A DNA stretch of 64,000 bases from positions 5,236,450 to 5,300,449 of the forward strand of contig NC_014962.1 in the NCBI RefSeq assembly GCF_000186345.1, given 5' to 3'. Below the pieces are notes generated by a model. That model made no database searches, had not been told where the DNA came from, and saw nothing but the letters and a program-made list of their open reading frames with translations. A program made the translations under genes and the position numbers. This document shows positions 1 to 8,143 of this stretch, piece after piece. This DNA comes from Isosphaera pallida ATCC 43644. GTDB lineage: Bacteria > Planctomycetota > Planctomycetia > Isosphaerales > Isosphaeraceae. How positions within the stretch are numbered: position 1 is the first letter of the stretch; each line of letters begins with the position of its first letter.

Positions 1-126
1 CGGGGGGAACCATTCACCTGGCCTTTGGGCTTGGGGGCAGCGCTGGTCGGTCTGGGGATTCATCTGACCGCCTCAGGCAGCGCGTCGGCCCGGCGCGGAG
101 CTTCCTGGGAAGATCGGTCGAATTGA
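1..126 (+). CDS. C-terminal end of a DMT/EamA-like transporter (partial)
   Basis: Frame 1 is open from the first base of the window to a TGA at 124-126, giving 41 residues. It reads as the last membrane helix of a transporter, with GEPFTWPLGLGAALVGLG followed by a short polar tail. The pattern GEP-x-TWP-x-x-x-GAAL-x-x-x-G is typical of the final helix of EamA/DMT-superfamily exporters. The rest of the gene lies upstream of the window, so substrate and start cannot be judged. The identification rests on one helix and is tentative. Confidence 0.5.
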   Translation, partial: RGEPFTWPLGLGAALVGLGIHLTASGSASARRGASWEDRSN

Positions 127-394
127 CCGGAGACGACGCAAATTCAGCTGACGCCGACACCTTGACAGTGGCCAACGGTTCTGGGAACTTCGCCGAATCC
201 TCCCACTCAACCCCCTCCTCTCGCCGTTGCAATCGCGCGGCGTTCCCCTACGCCCTATTGTTAATCTGTGGATTTTAATCTGAACAAGTTCCCACTGTGA
301 ACGAATCCCTCCGCCGCCTGCGCTCTTGGTTGGTCGCGGTCGGTCGGATGCTTCGAGGGTTCATTGGAGGGGACGCCTCCGGAGACGACCCGAG

Positions 395-2131
395 GTGCTG
401 CACACGCTGTTTCGTCGCAAGCCGCTCGACCAGATTCTGGCCCAGGCCGACCCGGAAACCACGGGGTTGAAGCGCAACCTCAGCGCCTGGAGCATTACCC
501 TCTTGGGGGTGGGGGCGATCATCGGGGCGGGGATCTTCGGCACGATCGGCACCGCCACCGCCGGCGACACAGCGCGTCCTGGCGCGGGTCCGTCGCTGAT
601 GCTCTCGTTCGTGATCACGGCGGTGGTCTGCGGCTTCACCGCGCTTTGCTATGCTGAGTTCGCCTCGGTGGTGCCGGTCTCGGGTTCGGCCTACACCTAT
701 TCCTACGCCACGCTCGGCGAACTGCTCGCCTGGATTCTGGGCTGGAACCTGGTCATCGAGTACGCCATCGGCAACATCGCGGTGGCGATCAGTTGGTCGA
801 GTTATTTTCAGGCGTTATTGGCAAACCCATCCATCGGGGTGGCGTTGCCGGACTGGTTGGCGACCACCTACCGCAACGCCGACGACAATTTGATCGCCTC
901 GGCTCCCAAGCTCTTGGGCTGGCCGATCATCTTCAACGCGCCTGCGGTGGGGGTGGTGGCGCTGATCACCGGGGTTCTGGTGGTGGGGATTCGGGAGTCG
1001 GCGCGGTTCAACGCAGTGATGGTGTTGGTCAAAATTTTGGTGTTGGTTTTCTTCATAGGAGCGGCACTCTGGGCGGTGTCGCCCACGACGATGGTAGAGA
1101 ACTGGACTCCGTTCCAGCCCAACGGCTGGGGCGGCACGCTGGCGGCCGCGGCGGTGGTGTTCTTCTCCTACATCGGCTTTGACGCGGTCAGCACCGTCGC
1201 CGAGGAGACCCGCAGGCCGGCACGCGACCTGCCCCTGGGCATTATTGGCTCGCTGGTGATTTGCACGATTTTTTACGTGCTGATCGCTGCCGTCTTTACC
1301 GGGATCGTGCCGTTCGGCGAGTTGCTCCGCTGGACTGACCAGGAACGGGGCGAACCGCTTACCAAAGCATTGGCTCAGGTGTTTCCGAACCTCCCCTGGG
1401 TCAACCTGGTGATGGCCACCGGGGCGGTGATCTCAACCACCGCGGTGTTGTTAGTGTTCCAACTGGGTCAGCCGCGGATCTTCATGGCCATGGCCCGCGA
1501 CGGCCTGCTGCCCAAATTCCTCGCAAGGGTTCACCCGACCTTTGGCACCCCACATGTCACCACGATCCTCACAGGGCTCTTCGTGGCGTTTTTCGCCGCC
1601 TTCGCCAGCCTCGACGAGGTGGTTGATTTGACCAACATCGGCACCCTGTTCGCCTTCACGCTGGTCTGCCTGGGGATCGTGATCCTGCGTCACACCGACC
1701 CGGAACGTCCCCGCGCTTTCAAGGTGCCGTTTGGTCCCTATGTGCTGCCATTGATGGGCGCTGTCTCCTGCGTGTTCCTGGCCTATTACTTGCCACCGGC
1801 CTCGTGGTGGCGGTTCGTGGGCTGGTTGGCTTTGGGGCTGGCGATCTATTTCGGCTACGGCTATTCGCACAGCGTGCTTGGTCGGTCGCTGGGACGTTCG
1901 CCCCGGACCTCCTGGACAGCGCGATTGGTCTCGATCGGGTTCCTCGCCCAGGCGTTGGGGTTGTACACCGTGCCTCACGACCTGGGATTGGCCGAACTGA
2001 TCGCGTTGATCGGCGATCCAGCCCTTGAAAGGGCCCAGACCGCCCTGGTCGGCGCGACGGCGATCCTTGGCGGATCGGCTCTGGCGATCGTCGGACTTGT
2101 TGTCGAAGCCCAACGGCGGGTCGCGCCATGA
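395..2131 (+). CDS. APC-family amino acid permease (cationic amino acid transporter type)
   Basis: A polytopic membrane protein of about 578 residues with 12 to 14 hydrophobic helices. The first helix carries GVGAIIGAGIFGTIG, the substrate-binding signature of the APC superfamily. A mid-protein motif, GFDAVSTVAEETRRPARDLP, is characteristic of the CAT subfamily that moves basic amino acids. It should act in the cytoplasmic membrane as an amino acid importer or exchanger. I chose the GTG at 395 because GGAG lies about ten bases upstream and the protein then begins LHTLFRRKPLDQIL, as family members do. An ATG at 326 would add 23 Arg-rich residues. The stop overlaps the next gene by four bases (ATGA), implying translational coupling. 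The exact substrate is unknown. Confidence 0.88.
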   Translation: MLHTLFRRKPLDQILAQADPETTGLKRNLSAWSITLLGVGAIIGAGIFGTIGTATAGDTARPGAGPSLMLSFVITAVVCGFTALCYAEFASVVPVSGSAYTYSYATLGELLAWILGWNLVIEYAIGNIAVAISWSSYFQALLANPSIGVALPDWLATTYRNADDNLIASAPKLLGWPIIFNAPAVGVVALITGVLVVGIRESARFNAVMVLVKILVLVFFIGAALWAVSPTTMVENWTPFQPNGWGGTLAAAAVVFFSYIGFDAVSTVAEETRRPARDLPLGIIGSLVICTIFYVLIAAVFTGIVPFGELLRWTDQERGEPLTKALAQVFPNLPWVNLVMATGAVISTTAVLLVFQLGQPRIFMAMARDGLLPKFLARVHPTFGTPHVTTILTGLFVAFFAAFASLDEVVDLTNIGTLFAFTLVCLGIVILRHTDPERPRAFKVPFGPYVLPLMGAVSCVFLAYYLPPASWWRFVGWLALGLAIYFGYGYSHSVLGRSLGRSPRTSWTARLVSIGFLAQALGLYTVPHDLGLAELIALIGDPALERAQTALVGATAILGGSALAIVGLVVEAQRRVAP

Positions 2132-3189
2132 CCGACACGGCCTCGGTGGTCCCCATGAGCTCCGGCACGACCAAGATTGAGATCGAGCAGGTCGAATCGG
2201 TTTCCGTTTCCCCCCCGCCGTGGTGGGCGGCCTTTGCTTCGGCGTTGGGTCGTCGCACGCCGTTGGGACGCTACCGCTTGATGAATGCAGTGTGTCGGAA
2301 CCTGGGCGCGGGACGGCCGGTCGCGCCCTTTGTCGCTCGGTTGCCCCGCGACCTCGGCGCAGCCCGGTTCGTCTGCGACCCCCGCGACGTGATCGCCCGC
2401 GAAGCCTGGTTTTGTGGACGCTACGAGGCGATTGAGACCCGTTTGGTGCGTCACTGGTTGGAACCCGGCGGCACCTTCGTCGATGTCGGGGCCAACTGGG
2501 GCTACTTCAGCCTCGTCGCCGCCACGCGGGTTGGTCCCCGCGGCCGGGTGATCGCGCTCGAACCCGATCCACGCGTCTTTGTCCGTTTGACTCTTAACCG
2601 CGCGCTCAACCCCGACCTCGCTTCCGTGATCGAACCCCTGGCGTTGGCCGCGTCCGACCAGGCGGGCGTCGCGCGTCTTCAAGGCCACGACGAAACCGGC
2701 GACAACTTCGGTCTCAGTCGTCTGGTGGCCCATGATCGGGACGCCTCGAATTGCCCCGATCCAACCACCCCACCCACCTTCGAGACCAACGCCGTTCGGC
2801 TGGATGATCTGTTCGAACAACTGGGACTTCAAACGATTGATCTGATTAAAATTGATATCGAGGGGGCTGAAGTTCTAGCGCTTCGGGGTTTGGAGCGGAC
2901 TCTGCGTTCTGGTCAGGCGCGGCGGTTGCTGCTGGAGCTGCATCCGCGGCAACTCGTTGAGTACGGTTCGTCCATGAACGCGGTGATGGACTGGCTTCAC
3001 TCCCTGGGCTGGCGGGGTTGGGCGATCGCTGACGATCCCCGGGCGCGTCGTCGCGCCTCTTATGGACGCGATCGCCACGAGTCTCCCGAAGCGGGGCTCA
3101 AACTGATTAACCCAGCGCGGGCCAAGGAAGCGTGTGAGGACCCGTCACGGCTTGCCTGGCCGCATCAGGTCTGGCGACCGCCTGCGTGA
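2128..3189 (+). CDS. FkbM family SAM-dependent methyltransferase
   Basis: A 353-residue protein with a Rossmann methyltransferase domain. The SAM-binding motif I is FVDVGANWGYFS at residues 117-128, followed by the acidic motif ALEPDP at 143-148. The typical FkbM motif DLIKIDIEGAEVLALRG is at 238-254, and LLLELHP follows at about 270. FkbM-family enzymes usually O-methylate sugars or secondary metabolites; the acceptor here is unknown. The first 90 residues are unassigned. The start ATG overlaps the upstream permease stop. The 3' end overlaps the convergent phosphoesterase gene by 25 bases. Confidence 0.88.
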   Translation: MTDTASVVPMSSGTTKIEIEQVESVSVSPPPWWAAFASALGRRTPLGRYRLMNAVCRNLGAGRPVAPFVARLPRDLGAARFVCDPRDVIAREAWFCGRYEAIETRLVRHWLEPGGTFVDVGANWGYFSLVAATRVGPRGRVIALEPDPRVFVRLTLNRALNPDLASVIEPLALAASDQAGVARLQGHDETGDNFGLSRLVAHDRDASNCPDPTTPPTFETNAVRLDDLFEQLGLQTIDLIKIDIEGAEVLALRGLERTLRSGQARRLLLELHPRQLVEYGSSMNAVMDWLHSLGWRGWAIADDPRARRRASYGRDRHESPEAGLKLINPARAKEACEDPSRLAWPHQVWRPPA

Positions 3190-4001
3190 CGGCCGAGCGT
3201 GCGTTGGCTCAGGCGTGGTTGCCTTCGGCGTGAACGGCGCGACGGGGTTGAGGTGGAGACGCCCGGCGCGATCAGAGCGGCCACGGTGCCGAAATCCAGC
3301 ACCACGCCGTCATGGTCCCGCGGGTCGTCGTCGCTCAGTTCCTCGCCTAGGGCCACGACCAGACAGCGGGTGGTCTTGGAATCAAGCCGATTGAGGGGAG
3401 GGGTGGACCAGTCCAAAGCGCGGAGATCGACCCCGGCGGCGTCGTGGGAGAAGGCGGGGAGTACGATGGTCGTTTCGGAGATCAGAAAGCAGGGATAAAA
3501 ACGCCCTTCGCAACGCAACGCGGGATGAACATGCCCAACGATGAGCCGAGGTTCAGAGCGCGGGCGGTCGCCGTGGGCGATCGTCCAGCCGCCCAGAGTC
3601 ACGGCTGAGGGGTGATTGGGTTGGCGTCCGCGATCATGGTTGCCCACGACGACCTCCAGCGCGACGCCCCGCGCGTCAAGCCAGCGACGCAGATCGGCGA
3701 GGTCGCGGGCGGTTCGGCGGCAGGGAGCCGCGGTTTCCAGCAGATCGCCGGCGACAATCAACTGAGTTAGAGCGCCCGCGCACCGCTTGACCAGCCGATC
3801 CAACCGAGCGATCGTCTGATCTAGGCAGTAGGCGGGCATCAGATCGCCACTGGCGGCCCGGGCCCAGTCGTAGCCCAGGTGGACATCGGCGATGACCGCC
3901 AACTGGCGATCCTCACGCAACAAGGCTCCCTCGGGGCAGGGAACCCAGTTCCAAAGGGGAGTGGGTGGCGACGGGAGGGGATCTGAAGGCAAATCGTCCA
4001 T
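3165..4001 (-). CDS. Metallophosphoesterase, PdeM-like
   Basis: A 278-residue calcineurin-like phosphoesterase with the whole metal-binding set: ADVHLG (D39, H41), GDLLE (85-89), GNHD (120-123), HGD (143-145) and GHVHP (156-160). The segment after GHVHPA, with a small basic stretch and PCF, matches the PdeM group (ligase-associated DNA damage response endonuclease). In that group the gene normally sits beside an ATP-dependent ligase, a Lhr-type helicase and an Mbl-fold exonuclease, none of which are here. The role in DNA repair is therefore inference; a general phosphodiesterase is equally possible. Its ATG lies back to back with an ATG of the divergent frame at 4000. Confidence 0.8.
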   Translation of the reverse strand: MDDLPSDPLPSPPTPLWNWVPCPEGALLREDRQLAVIADVHLGYDWARAASGDLMPAYCLDQTIARLDRLVKRCAGALTQLIVAGDLLETAAPCRRTARDLADLRRWLDARGVALEVVVGNHDRGRQPNHPSAVTLGGWTIAHGDRPRSEPRLIVGHVHPALRCEGRFYPCFLISETTIVLPAFSHDAAGVDLRALDWSTPPLNRLDSKTTRCLVVALGEELSDDDPRDHDGVVLDFGTVAALIAPGVSTSTPSRRSRRRQPRLSQRTLGRHAGGRQT

Positions 4002-4044
4002 GAGTCGGCGTCCGGTTCAGGAACACGCAGGAGAAAGCGAGTCC

Positions 4045-5016
4045 ATGAGAAGGGGGCGGCGGGTCGGTCGTCTCGTCTTCGCGGCGCGGGTGTTGGCCTG
4101 GCTGCCGCTGGGGCTGGCCCTGGTCATTGTGGCGTCCCGGGAACGTCCCGACGACCCCTTTGCGTTGGAGCCGCCCGGTCCGTGGATGGTGCGGATTCCC
4201 CTGGCTGAACAGGATGAGACCGCGTTGGGGTTAACCCAATCGGGCAACCAACCGGCGACGGTACGGGTGGAATTCTTCTCACCCGCGGGCCAACCGCCAC
4301 CGCGGGGCTGGCCGTTGGCGCTGATTTTGCCAGGGGGAGGTTGGTCGAGCGGTGATCCGTTGCGGTTCCGGGCCGCGGTCAATCCGCTTCGGGCGCGAGA
4401 GCTGGCGGTGGGTCTGGTGGCTCTGACGCCGGGGCGGATCGATCGCCCGGCCTGGCCGCGGCGTTTGGCCGAGGGCCGGGCGGTGCTAAGATGGGTCCGG
4501 GAACGTTCGGTCAGGGTTGAAGTTGGAGCGGGGGATTCGGCGGATCTCCCGCTGTTCGACCCGGCGCGGGTCGCGGTCCTGGGGTTCGGCACCGGCGGAC
4601 ATCTGGCGGTCTTCCTGGGAGCCGAGGCCGGGCGTCTTGAACCCGACACGCGGCCCAACGCCGTGGTCGCGTTCGCGCCGCCGGTCGATCTGACACCCCA
4701 AGCAATTGGACCAACCGGCCCCCCTCTGGAGCCTCTGCTGGGTCGTCACGCCTCGCTGGAGGCGCGAATGGACGCCTCGCCCCTGGGGCGTCTCAACGCC
4801 GAATCGGCTCCGTTGCTGCTGATTCATGGTGGCGAGGATCGCCACGTTCCGCCCGATCAGACCGCCCGCTTGGAAGCACGCGCCCGCGAGTTAGGGGTGC
4901 GGGTCGAGCGGATCGTCATCCCTAGGGGTCGTCACGGTTTGGGGGTTGTGTGGGGAACGGATGATTTTTCCGGGAGGATTCGGGATTTCTTGGAACTCAA
5001 TGCGGCGTATCATTAG
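4045..5016 (+). CDS. Alpha/beta-hydrolase-fold protein lacking the nucleophile Ser
   Basis: About 323 residues with an N-terminal hydrophobic anchor or signal (residues 8-30). The oxyanion-type loop LPGGGWSSGD is at 95-104. The nucleophile elbow reads GFGTGG at 180-185, where esterases of this family have G-x-S-x-G-G, so position 182 is Gly (codon GGC at 4588-4590). The acid HGGEDRHVPP (D265) and the His PRGRHG (H297) are preserved, as in BD-FAE/dienelactone-hydrolase-like esterases. It is therefore probably not a classical serine hydrolase, unless the base is an error. I chose the ATG at 4045 because AGGAGA lies ten bases upstream; longer in-frame starts exist at 4000 and 3892. It is divergent from the phosphoesterase gene. 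Confidence 0.82.
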   Translation: MRRGRRVGRLVFAARVLAWLPLGLALVIVASRERPDDPFALEPPGPWMVRIPLAEQDETALGLTQSGNQPATVRVEFFSPAGQPPPRGWPLALILPGGGWSSGDPLRFRAAVNPLRARELAVGLVALTPGRIDRPAWPRRLAEGRAVLRWVRERSVRVEVGAGDSADLPLFDPARVAVLGFGTGGHLAVFLGAEAGRLEPDTRPNAVVAFAPPVDLTPQAIGPTGPPLEPLLGRHASLEARMDASPLGRLNAESAPLLLIHGGEDRHVPPDQTARLEARARELGVRVERIVIPRGRHGLGVVWGTDDFSGRIRDFLELNAAYH

Positions 5017-5414
5017 AATGAAGCGCAGCTGATGAGACCTCGGCCCGCTCCAAACTCTCCGTATACCGAATGGAATCGAAATCGGAGTCGAGTCGAGGGT
5101 CTTAAGAACCTTCGTCACTGAATGTCATCGTCCATCGTGGTTTGGGGCGGTGGTTCTCATGTTTGGAGGCGGAGGTTGGAAGGTCGTTCCGACGGTGTTC
5201 TTGAAGCCGTCTCATTCGAGTTGGCTCCGGCTCGAGTTGGCGTTGGCCAATTCTCGGTTTGCGCGTTTCCCGTCTTCGCGTTTTCCCTTGGCTTGCTTCC
5301 GACTGAGGTGTGAGGCCCTCGCGCCCGCTCATCTTCTCCGTGGGGAAGATGAGCATCGTCGCGCGGCATGGCCTTGGTTCGACTTGTTGCAATTCCTCGC
5401 AAGGGCGTGCGGGT
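5017..5414. other. Intergenic region, nothing recognised
   Basis: This stretch separates the hydrolase-like gene from the M24-like gene. Several small open frames cross it, but none shows a credible protein or ribosome-binding site. The reading frame of the downstream gene is open back to 5310 and offers alternative starts at 5310 (GTG) and 5349 (ATG). Confidence 0.4.
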
Positions 5415-6836
5415 ATGGCGATCGATTCCGAAACCGGCGTGATGCAATTCCGGGTGGAAAGTTCGGATGTGAGCGGCGAGTTCGTGGCGTTAGCCCCCAT
5501 TCCCTTGCCGCCCAGCGTTCCGCCGACCTCCCAGGCCGAGTTGGGCACCTCTTCCCAGACCCCGCATGTGGTTGCGGGCGACGCGGAGCCGGAGCCGGAC
5601 GATTCAAGCGCGCGGGCGGGTTCCAGCACATTGCGGGCCACGGGAGCGATGCTCCACCTGGGCGATGACGTCAGCGTGGACGGGCTGCCCGCCTTGGCCG
5701 ACCCGACCATCTCGCACCAGGACCGCGAACTGGAATTGCGCCGGGCCGACGTCAACGAGAAGCATCAACGAATCATCGCCTGGCTGGACAAGACCGGCTA
5801 CGAGGCAGTGCTGCTGGGTCGAACCGACTCGGTCGGTTGGTTCACCGCCGGCGGCGATCTAGCTCAAACCCTCACCTCGGAGTTGTCCGCCGCCCTCGTC
5901 TTGGTCAACCGCCATTGTCGCGCCCTGATTTGCGACAATGTGCAGACCGCCCGCTTGTTCGAGGAGGAGGTCGCTGGCCTGGGCTTTCAACTCAAGGAGC
6001 GGCCCTGGCGGACCGATCCGTTCGCCTTCGCCTTAGAACTGGCCCGCGACAAGAAATACGCCACAGACTGCGGCCTGTTCGGCTGGCCCAACGAATTGAG
6101 CAAGCTCAAGGCGCTGAGGCTGTCGTTGACCCGCCAGGAGCGCCGCTGGATGAGAGAACTGGGCCGCACCCTAGCCCGTCAAGTCGAGGCGACCTGCCGC
6201 AACTTCGAACCGGGCGAGACCGAAGCCGACATCGCCGGACACCTCGCGCATCGTTTGATTCGTCAAGGGATCGTACCGGTCGATCTGCGGGTCGCCGCCG
6301 ACGGTCGCTTGGCGCGGTATCGCCAACCTCGGTTCAAGTCGGCCCGCGTGACCCGTCACGCCGTCATCCAAGCCAGTGGGCGGCGTCATGGCCTGTGTGC
6401 CTCAGTGGCGCGGATGGTGGCGTTTGATCCGGTTGATCCCGAACTGGCCCGCGCTCACGCTCTGGCCTCGATGGTGGACGCCACCTTGATCTATTTTTCA
6501 CGTCCCGGCGCGGTGGTGTCGGACATTTTCCGACGCGCGCGGCGGATCTACGAGAAGTACGGCCACCCTCACGAATGGATGAAGGACTATCAAGGCCATG
6601 TCGTTGGGGTCTCGCCCCGCGAGTTGACGCTCACCCCCGACGGACAGGCCACCTTAGGTCACGACTTGGCTCTAAGTTGGTGTCCCAGCGTCAGCTCGGC
6701 CCGATCCCAGGACACGATTGTGATCGACCAGAGAGGTTATGAGGTCGTGACCGAGAGCCGGCGCTGGCCTCGCGTCGAGGTTCTGGTCAAGAATCTGCCG
6801 ATCTTGCGGCCCGGTCTGCTCATCCGCAAACCCTGA
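5415..6836 (+). CDS. M24 (creatinase/aminopeptidase P fold) family protein with degenerate metal site
   Basis: About 473 residues. After a polar, low-complexity 100-residue N-terminus comes a creatinase-like N-terminal domain (from NEKHQRIIAWLDKTGYEAVL, about 115-250) and then the pita-bread M24 domain. True M24 enzymes bind two metals through D, D, H, E and E. Here the first segment reads VIQASGRRHGLCASVARMV with no Asp, YQGHVVG keeps the His, and the last motif is SQDTIVI where E-D-T is expected. Catalysis as a metallopeptidase is doubtful. The start at 5415 has AAGGG about ten bases upstream. Its substrate, and whether it is an enzyme at all, are unknown. Confidence 0.8.
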   Translation: MAIDSETGVMQFRVESSDVSGEFVALAPIPLPPSVPPTSQAELGTSSQTPHVVAGDAEPEPDDSSARAGSSTLRATGAMLHLGDDVSVDGLPALADPTISHQDRELELRRADVNEKHQRIIAWLDKTGYEAVLLGRTDSVGWFTAGGDLAQTLTSELSAALVLVNRHCRALICDNVQTARLFEEEVAGLGFQLKERPWRTDPFAFALELARDKKYATDCGLFGWPNELSKLKALRLSLTRQERRWMRELGRTLARQVEATCRNFEPGETEADIAGHLAHRLIRQGIVPVDLRVAADGRLARYRQPRFKSARVTRHAVIQASGRRHGLCASVARMVAFDPVDPELARAHALASMVDATLIYFSRPGAVVSDIFRRARRIYEKYGHPHEWMKDYQGHVVGVSPRELTLTPDGQATLGHDLALSWCPSVSSARSQDTIVIDQRGYEVVTESRRWPRVEVLVKNLPILRPGLLIRKP

Positions 6837-6909
6837 CATGCTTCGAACCGTTCCACATGGGCCGCCGGCGGCGGCGACGGCGGCAACCGAGGCGATCACG
6901 TTGCGTTGG

Positions 6910-7599
6910 TCACGATTCCGCTGGGCAGTAGGGGTTGGTCCGCTTTTCTACCCCCACGCGGGTCTCGAGACCGTGGCCGGGAAACACGCGGGTGTCGTCA
7001 GGTAGGGTGTAGAGGATGTTTCGAATCCCCGCGAACAGCTGAGCGGCCGAGCCGCCGGGGAAGTCGGTGCGGCCCACCGAGCCGGCAAACAAGGTGTCGC
7101 CGCTGATGACCCAGACCGGTTCGTGATCGAGCAAGCGGTAAATCACCGAGCCGGGGCTGTGGCCGGGCAGCTCGCGGACCTCGAAGGCGAGTCCCGCGTA
7201 TTCGATCCGATCCCCCTCGGCCAAGAGGCGGTCGGCCTCCGGCGCGGTCACCGGGCAGTCCAGGATCGCGCTGAGGTTGAGCCAGGGGTCGGTAAGCATC
7301 GCCGCGTCGTTGCGGCCAATCACGATCGGAGCGTGGGGGAAGGCGCGGAGAATTCCTCGAATCCCGGCGATATGGTCGCAATGGCCGTGAGTCAACAGAA
7401 TCGCCTCGATCGTCAGGTTCTCGGCGGCAATGGCCGCTAGGATGCGATCGACCTCCTCGCCAGGATCGAACAGCACCGCCGGTTGGGGCGGACGCCCCCT
7501 CGCGTCGCCATCCGAGGAAGGAACACGCGAGCGCCAAAGAAGATAGGCGTTCTCCTGAAACGCGCGGGAGATCACACTGACAATGCGAGGCTCATTCAT
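6910..7599 (-). CDS. MBL-fold metallo-hydrolase, glyoxalase II-like
   Basis: A 229-residue metallo-beta-lactamase-fold hydrolase with all zinc ligands: THGHCDH (H71, H73, D75, H76), PGHSPG (H147), SGDTLFAGSVGR (D168) and FPGHG (H209). The SGDTLF-x-x-S-x-GR-x-D block is typical of the glyoxalase II / YcbL subgroup, which hydrolyses thioesters such as S-lactoylglutathione. It lacks the C-terminal helical domain of classical GloB, so a YcbL-like cytosolic hydrolase is the better description. A 20-residue insertion (about 24-42) is Arg/Pro-rich. It is transcribed alone, convergent with the M24-like gene. Confidence 0.88.
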   Translation of the reverse strand: MNEPRIVSVISRAFQENAYLLWRSRVPSSDGDARGRPPQPAVLFDPGEEVDRILAAIAAENLTIEAILLTHGHCDHIAGIRGILRAFPHAPIVIGRNDAAMLTDPWLNLSAILDCPVTAPEADRLLAEGDRIEYAGLAFEVRELPGHSPGSVIYRLLDHEPVWVISGDTLFAGSVGRTDFPGGSAAQLFAGIRNILYTLPDDTRVFPGHGLETRVGVEKRTNPYCPAES

Positions 7600-8143
7600 C
7601 GATCCGTCCTCGAATCAAAACGGGTCCGCCAGGTTCGCTCTAATGGCTGGAAATGGTCCTTTTGAGTCGAATTGGAAGAGGGTATGGACAAGAGCGAAGT
7701 GATAGAAGTGTTGCATAGGCGGGTTGAATTCGTCAAACCAGCGTTGACAGGGTCGCCGGTAGACGGGACGAGGCAGCGCTAAAAAACGGTGCGATTCGTT
7801 TGGAAGGGTCTGGAACGTCATCTATCCTTAAACTGGGACGCCTCGACCAACCGATTCGGGAAGCGGACCTGATTTCGATTTCCCGATTCCTCCCATCAAA
7901 CATTCCTCTCAAGCCAAGCGATTCGTCACGCTCGAAGATGCCTGGCGAAATATTTCGCTCGGATCGTTCCAGCCCGAGTGGAGCGGACGTAGTGTCCGAG
8001 TTGCCCTCGACGTTTCGATGGGATGACAAAGGCGAACTCGTTTGAGCTTCCTGTTTGGTTGGCCCAAGTTGTCCAGAATCGTTTCTGGGGCCGTATGGTT
8101 TCGGTTGGATCGGCAAGAGAAAACGACACGCGAGGATGAGACA
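7600..8143. other. Divergent intergenic region between MBL and DUF1571 genes
   Basis: This holds the 5' flanks of two divergent genes, so promoters for both are expected here. No clear sigma-70 -35/-10 pair could be defended. A perfect 14-base palindrome lies at 7945-7958. Short open frames on both strands have no credible start site or protein features. Confidence 0.4.
7945..7958. promoter_or_regulatory. Perfect 14-bp palindrome GCGAAATATTTCGC (possible operator)
   Basis: The sequence equals its own reverse complement over 14 bases and has an AT-rich centre inside GC-rich surroundings. It lies 186 bases upstream of the DUF1571 start and about 350 upstream of the MBL gene. A dimeric regulator could bind it, but no regulator gene is nearby and the role is speculative. 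Confidence 0.25.
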
